Assembly (NCBI GenBank): GCA_903868035.1
Contig: CAIPTQ010000343.1
Span: forward strand, 1 to 19,475
DNA: 19,475 nt
From: an uncultured Phycisphaerales bacterium
GTDB lineage: Bacteria; Planctomycetota; Phycisphaerae; WQYP01
Reading direction: 5' to 3'
Shown here: positions 1 through 6,451 of the stretch, one piece after another
How positions within the stretch are numbered: position 1 is the stretch's first letter
How the letters are laid out: every line of letters starts with the position of its first letter
Notes under the pieces: model-generated
What the model was told of the DNA's origin: nothing
The model's input: the letters and a program-made list of their open reading frames with translations, nothing else
Database searches by the model: none
Made by a program: the position numbers and the translations under genes

Positions 1-787
1 ACATCGCAACATTCTCCCCCGCCTCCGCACCTTTTTTGAACCACACTGCTGCTTGTTCATTATCCTTCGTAACTCCCTGGCCTTTGGCAAAGCAGATTCC
101 TAACGCACTCATCGCAGAACCATTTCCCAATACGGCAGCCTTCTTGAACCATTCAACTGCCTTTGTGTCATTCATTTCAACACCACGTCCATTTTGATAT
201 AGAATACCAATATTGTTTAAAGCATCCGGATCTCCCAGTGCTGCGGCGTTTTGAAACCACTGCATCGCCTCTACATAATCCACTACCACCCCCCAACCCT
301 TCTCATAACAACAGCCTACGTTATTCATGGCGGTTCTGTTGCCAGCTTTGGCCGATTTCTTCCACCATTCCATGGCTAACAGGTCATCTTTCGTGACGCC
401 TTCTCCGACATGATATAGAAGGCCGATATTTAACATTGCTACATCGTCTTGCTTTGCCGCGGCACGAAGTAGCCATTGCATTTCCTGTTGATAGTCCTGC
501 TTGACACCTTTTCCTTCCCCGTATAACCAAGCAATATGACGCATGGCTACAGCATTACCTGCTGCTGCTGCTTTTTGATATTCGTATATTGCAGACGTAT
601 AATCTCCCACTTTCATCGACTCGTCACCTCGATTGAGATCCATTGCTCCGGTAGGTTCGGTATGTAGATCATTTGGCAATGCGCAACTTGCTAAAATACA
701 TAAACTAAGCGAGACAACTATGGCTTTTATATGGAATGCCCATATAGTTCGACACGCAAATTCATTGAATGATCCTAAACAATTCAT
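1..787 (-). CDS. Sel1-repeat lipoprotein, C-terminus cut by window edge
   Basis: Reading leftward from ATG 787 the frame stays open to base 1, giving about 262 residues with the C-terminus missing. The N-terminus has a hydrophobic stretch (residues ~22-33) ending in a lipobox L-A-S-C with Cys35, so a membrane-anchored lipoprotein is likely. Its n-region of about 20 residues is long. From residue ~60 there are at least five full 36-residue Sel1 (SLR) repeats and part of a sixth, recognisable by phrases such as MQWFQNAAALGDPDALNNIG and YxxGxGVxxD. Sel1 repeats form alpha-solenoids that bind proteins; the partner cannot be told from sequence. The start is supported by AAGGAG about 8 nt upstream. 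It is the last gene of the minus-strand accessory block and has its own promoter-like module at 960-988. Family certain, function unknown. Confidence 0.88.
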   Translation of the reverse strand, partial: MNCLGSFNEFACRTIWAFHIKAIVVSLSLCILASCALPNDLHTEPTGAMDLNRGDESMKVGDYTSAIYEYQKAAAAGNAVAMRHIAWLYGEGKGVKQDYQQEMQWLLRAAAKQDDVAMLNIGLLYHVGEGVTKDDLLAMEWWKKSAKAGNRTAMNNVGCCYEKGWGVVVDYVEAMQWFQNAAALGDPDALNNIGILYQNGRGVEMNDTKAVEWFKKAAVLGNGSAMSALGICFAKGQGVTKDNEQAAVWFKKGAEAGENVAM

Positions 788-838
788 ACTGACACTCCTT
801 ACTGATAATATTACCAAGCCAACTAACATAACCATCAG

Positions 839-883
839 GACGAGAAAAGACGAGAAAAGACGAGAAAAGGGGAACGAGAAAAG
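839..883. repeat. Short tandem GACGAGAAAA repeat
   Basis: Three nearly perfect 10-bp units (GACGAGAAAA) are followed by a degenerate GAACGAGAAAA unit that runs into the GGGGACAGG motif of the neighbouring repeat. The array lies in the leader of the Sel1 gene, about 50 bp upstream of its start. Confidence 0.7.
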
Positions 884-1017
884 GGGACAGGAACCATTTC
901 CCGCGTATTTCCCAGCCTTGGGCCGCATATTCGCCTCCGTTGACCACACATCAATATCCATTATCGCACCCTCCGCCGCCTTCCGCAACCAGCCCGCGCC
1001 GCGACTCTCGCTGGAAA
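877..1017 (-). repeat. Dispersed promoter-bearing repeat, copy 1
   Basis: About 141 bp that align along their whole length with 2464-2606, with scattered substitutions and a 2-bp indel. Landmarks shared by both are GGGGACAG, CCATTTCCCGCG, ATTTCCCAGCCTTGG, ATTCGCCTCCGTTG and CGCGACTCTCGCT. Its distal part (about 965-1022) also resembles 5030-5085 upstream of the methyltransferase gene. It is oriented with its promoter-like end firing toward the Sel1 gene. Confidence 0.75.
960..988 (-). promoter_or_regulatory. Candidate sigma-70-type promoter for the Sel1 gene
   Basis: Read on the minus strand: TTGCGG (983-988), a 17-bp spacer, then GATAAT (960-965). This is a good match to a housekeeping promoter facing the Sel1 gene, giving a leader of about 165 nt. 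The same elements recur with a 19-bp spacer in the second repeat copy. Start site not demonstrated. Confidence 0.4.
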
Positions 1018-1090
1018 ACCCCACTCTCCCTCCTGACACGAGACGGCTTATGCAACAGCGGCACCACGCACAGGTCCAAAATATGATTTC

Positions 1091-1152
1091 CTAGCCCGGC
1101 ATGGCAATGCCCGGCACGTCCCTAGCCCGGCATGGAAATGCCCGGCACGTCC
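1091..1152. repeat. Two 31-bp tandem units with REP-like hairpin
   Basis: Two adjacent 31-bp units differing at one base. Each contains CCCGGCATGGCAATGCCCGG (second unit GGAA for GGCA), which can fold into a GC-rich stem with one mismatch around a 4-nt loop. Size, GC-richness and intergenic location resemble REP elements; no RAYT transposase is in the window. Confidence 0.55.
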
Positions 1153-1325
1153 AACCTCACGCCGCCAGTCTGCCCATTCATTTGGCCCTGGGCTTTTGCC
1201 TTTCTGCGGACTATCTGGGGCGGGCAGGAAGGAGAGGTGTGATTGCAGCATGAGGGCCGTAGGGGGCAAATCAATGGGTCCTGTCCGTCCTGTCCCGGTC
1301 CTGTCCGTTTTTCCCGACCACCCAC

Positions 1326-2327
1326 CTAAACAAGTGGAACATCAACGTCTGGAGGACCGTCGTCGAAGGGTTGACCATCAACGTCGGGAGGGCCGCCTAT
1401 GTCAGGAGGACCATCGTCGACTGGTGGGCCGTCTATGTCGGGAGGACCATCGTCGCCGGGTGGGCCATCATCGGGACCAAGGTCAGCGTAATCCGGCAAT
1501 ATAACATCAGTTGGATCGACCCCACGTGAGTCTCTAACCTGCTTGTTCCCTCTGTCAATGTTTTCAAGAAATTGACGTATCCAATTATGCTTTTCTACCT
1601 TGATTTCCTCCTTTGACACTTTGACGTTGGCTGACTTAAATGCATCTGTCAGCAGCGGAGTAAGCCTAGCGTTATTCTTTCGTCCAATACGCTCATGAAA
1701 TTCATGTAACAGCCAATCATTCAAGTAACCCTTTTTGTCATCGATGACGCCGTAATCGGTGTCCCGTGAAACGATGATGACGTTAGCACTTTCCTGTTCG
1801 GCGCAATCGATAATCCACTCCCAATTAACCGCATCGCCGATTGTCACGTCATCGCGTTTTCGTGGCGGGTAGCCAAGCATGAATCGTTTGCGGGCGAGGC
1901 GTCGTATGGTATATCGCCGTTCATTATCACGCCTCAAATTCAGCGGTGAGGCATTCTTGAATAAATGTTGCACTTTCCGAAACACGGGATCACGAACTGT
2001 AGGTCGAGCAAGCATTTCCAGCGTTCGGCTGCGCAGCCTTCCGATATACTCATTCGCCTTTTTGATAGATTTTGAAAGCGCAGCTACAGTCTTGGCGTCA
2101 CGAAAAACGGCTGGAATTTGATGCTCCATCTTGGGTTGCTTTAACTGCCCGAACGCGTCCATGATTACCGCTTGACGGTTATTCTTGAATTCCATTTCGA
2201 CTTGATTACTGGTAATGATGCTGGAAAGGTTCTTCTCGATCAAATCGAGCAGGTGCAAGCTTACATCGCCTCTAGATCGATAGAAATCAAGCAAGATGTT
2301 AGTGTCGATAAAGATCAATGTCTTCAT
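1326..2327 (-). CDS. PIN-domain protein (DUF4935-like), putative RNase with proline-rich tail
   Basis: 333 residues. The N-terminus MKTLIFIDTNILLDF is a classic PIN-fold opening with D8 and N10. Further acidic residues fit the metal site: E44/E46, D165 in IGDAVNWEW, and D189/D191 in VSRDTDYG. PIN domains of this type are Mg-dependent ribonucleases, often toxins or defence effectors. No antitoxin is seen next to it. Residues ~90-160 are very basic and may bind nucleic acid. The C-terminus (288-329) is seven GPPxxD hexapeptides, acidic and proline-rich. ATG 2327 is chosen because GGAGA lies 8 nt upstream. The frame stays open upstream, and ATG 2435, after a perfect AAGGAG, would add 36 low-quality residues encoded by repeats. 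It lies 279 bp downstream of the HNH gene and has its own promoter-like module. The PIN call is firm; substrate unknown. Confidence 0.82.
   Translation of the reverse strand: MKTLIFIDTNILLDFYRSRGDVSLHLLDLIEKNLSSIITSNQVEMEFKNNRQAVIMDAFGQLKQPKMEHQIPAVFRDAKTVAALSKSIKKANEYIGRLRSRTLEMLARPTVRDPVFRKVQHLFKNASPLNLRRDNERRYTIRRLARKRFMLGYPPRKRDDVTIGDAVNWEWIIDCAEQESANVIIVSRDTDYGVIDDKKGYLNDWLLHEFHERIGRKNNARLTPLLTDAFKSANVKVSKEEIKVEKHNWIRQFLENIDRGNKQVRDSRGVDPTDVILPDYADLGPDDGPPGDDGPPDIDGPPVDDGPPDIGGPPDVDGQPFDDGPPDVDVPLV
1341..1466 (-). repeat. 18-bp coding tandem repeat (GPPxxD x7)
   Basis: Seven 18-bp units encode Gly-Pro-Pro-X-X-Asp (one Pro replaced by Gln) at the C-terminus of the PIN protein. Such in-frame repeats can change copy number without breaking the frame. 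Confidence 0.75.
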
Positions 2328-2463
2328 CTCTCTTCTCCGGACAGAATAAGGGGACATGAACAAATTCGCCGGAACGGAATAACGGGGAACGGAATAACGG
2401 AACGGAATAACGGGACAGGAACAAATTCGCCGCATGCGGACACTCCTTAACCGGCTTGATACA

Positions 2464-2606
2464 AGAAAAGGGGACAGTAACCATTTCCCGCGCATTTCCC
2501 AGCCTTGGACCACAAATTCGCCTCCGTTGGCCACACATCCACATCCATTATCATACACCCTCCGCCGCCTTCTGCAACCAGCCAGCGCCGCGACTCTCGC
2601 TAGAAA
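2464..2606 (-). repeat. Dispersed promoter-bearing repeat, copy 2
   Basis: About 143 bp homologous to 877-1017 in the same orientation. Its right end touches the stop codon of the HNH gene and its promoter-like end points at the PIN gene, so both copies sit as 5' regions of the gene they precede. Confidence 0.75.
2547..2577 (-). promoter_or_regulatory. Candidate promoter for the PIN gene
   Basis: Minus strand TTGCAG (2572-2577) and GATAAT (2547-2552) with a 19-bp spacer, longer than ideal. It lies inside the second repeat copy at the position equivalent to 960-988. Confidence 0.33.
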
Positions 2607-3773
2607 TCATCGATTACCTTTGGCCCGATTGTGGGTAGCGCAGAGCATCTCGCAGTTTTTGGCTGAGGTTGCGCCGCCTTTGCTCCAAGCCGTCACGTGG
2701 TCGGCGTCCATTTCGTCGAGACTATAGATCCTGCTCTTGTTCGCGTTGTGCCCCATGGCGCAGAGCGGGCAGTTGGACTCGCCCTTGCGCTGGGCTGCTT
2801 GCGTCTGCTTATCGTAGGCGGCCCGTTTTACCTTGGTGTCGAACACCCGAACGTCCAACAACTTCGTTTCGACCGAGCCGCCTAAGAGAAATTCGAAAAT
2901 TCCCTTGCGGCTCGTCACGTAGTCATCGGCGGCGAGCTTTTTCACATCGTCCGACATTTTCTTTGGATCGTAGGACTTGCCGTGGTACATTTCGTACAAT
3001 CTGCCCCACTCCAATCCGCGCATTTCTGGGCGTACGTCGACAAACACGGTGGAAACCCAGTCGATCACGCTGTTGAAGTATGTCTTCAGCCCATTGATGT
3101 TGGTGTCGTTGCGATGAGCGCTCATGTAGCCGCCGATATCGCCTTTGCTTACCCAGTCCAGCGCCCGCTCCAAGAACTCCTGCCGGTTGGCGCTGGCCTT
3201 GATGTACGCGTTCCATTTCTGGATGTTTGCGTTCTGGCTGTTGCTGAACTCCGCCTTCGCAAGCGTCACGAACGGCCCGGAGTAGATGGCGTTCAAGAGC
3301 TCTTGGGGGTTGAGAGGTACACCTGCGATGTTGATAGTCTCAAACCACTGCTTGATCTCGCTCTCCGTGCCCTCGCACTCGTAGATCAGCAATTTCGAGA
3401 CCCGAATCTTGGCTTGTTGGTCGGCGGGCAGGCTGTCGAAGTTCTTCGGATTGCCGTTATCCATGATGGCAAACTTGTTGGTAACGAACCGTCCGATGCT
3501 GGTGATGCGCTGCTGGCCGTCCAGCACCTCGAACTTATCCTTCGCGACTGTGTTGAAATAGATCAGCCCCAGCGGATACTCCTTGAGCAGCGATTCGATG
3601 ACCGCTGCCTCTTTCTTGCCTCCACCGTCGGCATAGATATAGTTGCGCTGGTACTCCGGCTGGATGGTGAGCTTTCCACCCAGCCCAAAGAGGCCCCTGC
3701 CCTCCAATTGGTTGTACACAAAGCCGGCGCAGATGTCGGCGACGGTAATTTCGGTTCTAAGCGTGGTCTTCAT
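2607..3773 (-). CDS. DUF262 / HNH endonuclease, putative restriction nuclease
   Basis: 388 residues. The N-terminal DUF262 (ParB/Srx-like, as in GmrS) domain shows IQPEYQRNY (37-45) and DGQQRIT (85-91), the family's signature for an NTP-binding or hydrolysing fold. The C-terminus is an HNH nuclease: zinc ligands C335/C338 and C378/H381, with DADH (356-359), N373 and HN (381-382) forming the beta-beta-alpha-metal active site. DUF262-HNH proteins act in DNA restriction, for example the GmrSD type IV family. Its ATG overlaps the methyltransferase stop codon as ATGA (3770-3773), so the two are translationally coupled and likely work together. All key residues are present, so it should be active. 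It could be either a classical restriction partner or a modification-dependent nuclease; the coupling favours the former. Confidence 0.86.
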   Translation of the reverse strand: MKTTLRTEITVADICAGFVYNQLEGRGLFGLGGKLTIQPEYQRNYIYADGGGKKEAAVIESLLKEYPLGLIYFNTVAKDKFEVLDGQQRITSIGRFVTNKFAIMDNGNPKNFDSLPADQQAKIRVSKLLIYECEGTESEIKQWFETINIAGVPLNPQELLNAIYSGPFVTLAKAEFSNSQNANIQKWNAYIKASANRQEFLERALDWVSKGDIGGYMSAHRNDTNINGLKTYFNSVIDWVSTVFVDVRPEMRGLEWGRLYEMYHGKSYDPKKMSDDVKKLAADDYVTSRKGIFEFLLGGSVETKLLDVRVFDTKVKRAAYDKQTQAAQRKGESNCPLCAMGHNANKSRIYSLDEMDADHVTAWSKGGATSAKNCEMLCATHNRAKGNR

Positions 3774-4999
3774 TTTTTACTCTTTCTTGCAGAGAGGGTA
3801 GTGCGGCGGTGGCGAATCAGAATGCGCTTGTAAATGACCCGTGGCTGAGGTTCAAGCAGACCAAGCATCCGCATGCCCGGGCTGTAGTGCCCCGTACCGC
3901 CGCGTGCGCGATATGCACGGACGAACTCACGCCCGAGGATACGGACGCCAATCTCACTCATCATGTCTCCGTCGTCACTGTTTCCGACAATCTCGAACTG
4001 GTCGGGGTTGTACTTGTCAAGGAAAGAGACGGGGACGCCCATGACGCCATCGTAGTCGCTGGGAATCGCATCGCTGAACGGCACTTCGATGGCGTCGAAG
4101 TTGTCGTACCGCTCGTATTCCACCTTGCCCTTGATCTCCTTGTGCTTGCTGAACCGCAAGTTGTCCGCCATGGTCATGCATTCCAGCCGCTGATGGCGGC
4201 GTCCATGGTCCAGGTTTGTGTACCAGCGGACGCCCTTGACGCGGATGTACTTGACGCCATTTTCGTCGACGCGCCAACCGGCCGCCTTCAGCGGATAATG
4301 GGCAGGAACGCGGAACTCGCGGTCGCCGCTGGTGATCGTGGGGCCCAGCCACAACTTGTTGTCCTTAATCAGCGGGAAGGTCTCTAGGTAAGTGATCGCT
4401 TGGAGGTTACCGATGATCAGGAATTTCTTCCCGTGCTCCACGAGTTGAGCTACATACTCCTTGAAGAGGGAGAAGGGCGGGTTGGTGACCACGATATCCG
4501 CCTCCTTGAGGAGTGCGATGCACTCGGCACTGCGGAAATCGCCTCCGGGGTGCTTGTCGTTTCCCTTCAAGGCTGTCCGCGCGGCCTTGTTGCGCTTGAG
4601 GAAGAGCTTCACATCGTCTATATTCACCGCGCCGTCTCCGTCCTCGTCTTTCACATGGTCGAGGATGACGGCGAGCGCCTTGGGCTTCTGGCGCTTGCCA
4701 TTGCCCTCGTGGTATTCGGGGAACAAGGTGCCCTGGCCGGCGATGGGGGAGCCGTCGTAGCTGGTGGTGACGAGCTTTTTGAGGCCGATCTTGTTGAAGT
4801 TGGCGGCGAAGTACTTGAAGAAGTTGCTCTCGAAGGGGTCGTCGCAGTTGCAGTAGACGACCTTGCCGCGGAAGGTGTCGGGGCCGAACTCGAGGTAAGC
4901 CTCGACTTCTTTCTGGATGTCGACGTACTGGGTGTAGAACTCGTCCTGCTTGGCCGCCTTCGCGGCACCGAGGCTTCGGTTCAGCGGCTTGTTTTGCAC
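3770..4999 (-). CDS. EcoRI-family adenine-specific DNA methyltransferase
   Basis: 409 residues from GTG 4999. The N-terminus KAAKQDEFYTQYVDIQKEV and the following GKVVYCNCDDPFESNFFKYF match the EcoRI methylase family (Pfam EcoRI_methylase). The catalytic motif IV is NPPF (residues 173-176) in VVTNPPFSLFKEY, as expected for N6-adenine transfer from S-adenosylmethionine. The family protects host DNA from a cognate nuclease; the target sequence here cannot be read from the protein. A DxDGDGxVNxxD loop (residues ~117-128) resembles an EF-hand or dockerin calcium loop. GTG 4999 follows AAGGAG by 10 nt and gives the family-like start VQNKPLN; an in-frame GTG at 5035 would sit upstream of that Shine-Dalgarno and is less likely. 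It is the first gene of a two-gene operon with the HNH nuclease. Confidence 0.88.
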   Translation of the reverse strand: MQNKPLNRSLGAAKAAKQDEFYTQYVDIQKEVEAYLEFGPDTFRGKVVYCNCDDPFESNFFKYFAANFNKIGLKKLVTTSYDGSPIAGQGTLFPEYHEGNGKRQKPKALAVILDHVKDEDGDGAVNIDDVKLFLKRNKAARTALKGNDKHPGGDFRSAECIALLKEADIVVTNPPFSLFKEYVAQLVEHGKKFLIIGNLQAITYLETFPLIKDNKLWLGPTITSGDREFRVPAHYPLKAAGWRVDENGVKYIRVKGVRWYTNLDHGRRHQRLECMTMADNLRFSKHKEIKGKVEYERYDNFDAIEVPFSDAIPSDYDGVMGVPVSFLDKYNPDQFEIVGNSDDGDMMSEIGVRILGREFVRAYRARGGTGHYSPGMRMLGLLEPQPRVIYKRILIRHRRTTLSARKSKK

Positions 5000-5256
5000 G
5001 TCGTGGGCACTCCTTAACAGGCTTGATTTTACCACCCCCGATCAGCCGCGACCAGTCCGCGCTTCGACGCACGCTGGAAAACCCCGCGTGTCATCTCCCC
5101 GCTCCTTCCCCCCCCAAACAGGGGATACCCTCCGGGCCACCGCGCAGTTCATGCGCACCCACGACGCCCTGCCGCCTTGCCGCCTTGCCGGGAACGTGGC
5201 GGTGTCCCTCGTGCGCAAGGAATCGTTGGCCGTATGGGGGCGGGCATCTGGCGTGT
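5000..5256. other. Intergenic region upstream of the methyltransferase
   Basis: It contains the Shine-Dalgarno AAGGAG (5010-5015, minus strand) and a related but shorter copy of the promoter module (about 5026-5085). The module includes TAAAAT (5026-5031, minus strand) and GGGGTTTTCCAGCG, shared with the Sel1 upstream region. Bases 5090-5256 show only C-rich sequence and a GCCGCCTT doublet; no gene is credible there. Confidence 0.5.
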
Positions 5257-5403
5257 GGGGGTGAACGGCTGCCCCCCGGGGGTGAGCGTTCGACCCCCGA
5301 GGGTGAGCATCTGCCCCCCGAGGGTGGGTATCTGCCCCCCGGGGGTGAGTATCTGCCCCCCGGGGGTGAGCGTCTGCCTCCCCGGGGTGAGCGTCTGCCC
5401 CCC
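5257..5403. repeat. 21-bp tandem repeat with CCCCCGGGGG palindromes, seven units
   Basis: Seven consecutive 21-bp units of the form GGGGGTGAGCGTCTGCCCCCC, with a degenerate unit before (5236-5256) and a partial one after (5404-5411). At most unit junctions a CCCCCGGGGG or near-palindrome forms, so palindromes recur every 21 bp, or two helical turns. Because 21 is a multiple of three, frames stay open on both strands and mimic coding sequence; no start site or domain supports a protein. Confidence 0.85.
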
Positions 5404-5411
5404 GGGGGTGA

Positions 5412-5673
5412 AGTGATTATTTTCGATTTTCAAGTTACGAGCTTCAAGTGATTACGGCGGTTGGCGAGGCGAAATTTGCGCCGGGGGGTGGGAGCATAAA
5501 AAATAATGACTAATTTTTCAAGATGCCGTTCAAGCGGCTATCGAGGCATGCCGATGGGTGTGGTCAGGTAAAGTTTCAAGTGTCAAGTTGCAAGTTTCAA
5601 AACCGGCAACTCGAAACTCGAAACTCGAAACTCGAAACTCGAAACTCGAAACTATATAGAAAGGAACCGATCC
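5412..5673. other. AT-richer leader before the first hypothetical gene
   Basis: No gene. It holds a short TTTTCAAGTTACGAGCTTCAAG motif (5429-5450) related to the heptamer family, then a GC-poor stretch (CATAAAAAATAATGACTAATTTTTC, about 5494-5519), then the heptamer hairpin array. AAGGAA about 9 nt before ATG 5674 is the ribosome-binding site. Confidence 0.5.
5567..5651. repeat. Inverted heptamer array (TTTCAAG / CTCGAAA) before a gene
   Basis: Six perfect CTCGAAA units (5610-5651) are preceded by degenerate TTTCAAG-type units in the opposite orientation (5567-5600). The two arms can pair with G-T wobbles into a long imperfect hairpin around AAAACCGGCAAC. The array ends 22 nt before the start codon of the next gene, so in mRNA it would lie directly upstream of the ribosome-binding site. 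Confidence 0.7.
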
Positions 5674-6336
5674 ATGGCCGACTACCTCCCCGACACCGAA
5701 ACTCTCCTGGCCGCATGGGCCAGCAACTTCAGCACCCTGATCACCGCCACGCCCGGGGCCTACGGCCTGATGGCGTCTGACGCGGTCACCATCGCCGCGG
5801 CGTACAACCTGTTCAACACCGCCCTGAACCTGGTGCTCAATCCGGCCACCAAGACCAAGGCCACCGTGGCCGACAAGAACGCCAAAAAGGCCGCCATGCT
5901 CGTGACCCTGCGGCAGTACGCCCAGGTCATCAAGCGCAACCTGGGCGTATCCAATCAGGCCAAGATCGCCCTGGGACTGCATATCAACGACTCGGGCCGT
6001 TCCCCGGTGCCCGCGCCCACGACGGTGCCGGTGCTGGCGGTCGCCAGCGGCGAACCGCTGGCGCAAATCGTCGATTTCCACGACAGCACCACTCCCGACC
6101 GCAAGGCCAAGCCCGCCGGCATCACCGGCATGATGCTGGCCGTGGCCACGGGCGCTACACCCCCGGCCGATCCGTCCGCCGTGCCGATCTATGGCATCGC
6201 CACGCGCCGGCCTTATGTGGTTAAGTTTAACCCCGCCGACAAGGGAAAAACCGCGTACTACTTTGGCCGCTGGATCACCGGCTCGGGCCTGGTGGGGCTG
6301 TGGTCGAGCATGGCGCAGTTGAGCGTCGCGGGATGA
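5674..6336 (+). CDS. Hypothetical protein with helical N-terminus and beta-rich C-terminus
   Basis: 220 residues, no signal peptide or membrane segment. Residues 1-95 read as alpha-helical (LLAAWASNFSTLI, AYNLFNTALNL, KNAKKAAMLVTLRQYAQVI), then NDSGRSPVPAPTTVPVL links to a beta-rich part (115-220) resembling a fibronectin-type fold with KPAGITGMM and a final FGRWITGSGLVGLWSSMAQLSVAG. From memory, proteins of this architecture recur as hypotheticals in Planctomycetota and related genomes; I know no function. ATG 5674 follows AAAGGAA at a good distance. It is flanked on both sides by heptamer arrays and is the first of three same-strand small genes. Base composition and codon use look native. 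Coding call strong, role unknown. Confidence 0.78.
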   Translation: MADYLPDTETLLAAWASNFSTLITATPGAYGLMASDAVTIAAAYNLFNTALNLVLNPATKTKATVADKNAKKAAMLVTLRQYAQVIKRNLGVSNQAKIALGLHINDSGRSPVPAPTTVPVLAVASGEPLAQIVDFHDSTTPDRKAKPAGITGMMLAVATGATPPADPSAVPIYGIATRRPYVVKFNPADKGKTAYYFGRWITGSGLVGLWSSMAQLSVAG

Positions 6337-6337
6337 G

Positions 6338-6434
6338 GGAGTTTCGCGTTTCGAGTTTCAAGACTTGAGACGCAAACGACTCGAAACTGGAAAATCTCTA
6401 AACTTGAAACTCGAAACTTGATACTTGAAACTCA
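6338..6434. repeat. Second inverted heptamer array
   Basis: Left arm GAGTTTCGCGTTTCGAG plus TTTCAAG units (6339-6367) and right arm of CTTGAAA/CTCGAAA units (about 6400-6434) are complementary with a few mismatches. The spacer is about 30 nt. As with the first array, it ends directly before a Shine-Dalgarno (AAGGAG, 6441-6446). Confidence 0.68.
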
Positions 6435-6451
6435 AAACCCAAGGAGTCCCC

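Larger units (their letters stand above)
788..1325. other. Repeat-rich intergenic region between Sel1 and PIN genes
   Basis: This 538-bp stretch has no convincing gene. From left to right it holds tandem GACGAGAAAA units (839-870), one copy of the promoter-bearing repeat (877-1017), two 31-bp REP-like units (1091-1152), and short GTCCTGTCCG-type tandem repeats (about 1279-1309) just beyond the end of the PIN gene. Open frames here are short, conflict with each other across strands, and look like read-through of repeats. Confidence 0.6.
2328..2606. other. Repeat-built intergenic leader between HNH and PIN genes
   Basis: 279 bp made almost entirely of repeats. It holds the second copy of the promoter-bearing repeat (2464-2606), then ATCAAGCCGGTTAAGGAGTG with a perfect Shine-Dalgarno (read on the minus strand, about 2441-2460), then two copies of GGCGAATTTGTTC(C/A)TGTCCC separated by three CGTTATTCCGTT units (about 2345-2432). 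The repeat abuts the HNH stop codon at 2607. Confidence 0.6.

Noticed and set aside
633..1094. Plus-strand frame spanning the Sel1 start and repeat
   Set aside because: It overlaps the lipoprotein signal region in antisense and runs through non-coding repeats.
839..2606. Insertion sequence between the two long repeat copies, forming a composite element around the PIN gene
   Set aside because: The copies are direct repeats flanking the PIN gene, but no transposase or terminal inverted repeats were found, and a third related copy before the methyltransferase fits a gene-head module better.
5236..5411. CRISPR-like array or a repeat protein in the 21-bp units
   Set aside because: There are no unique spacers of 25-40 bp, and the open frames on both strands follow only from a 21-bp period; they lack start signals and domains.
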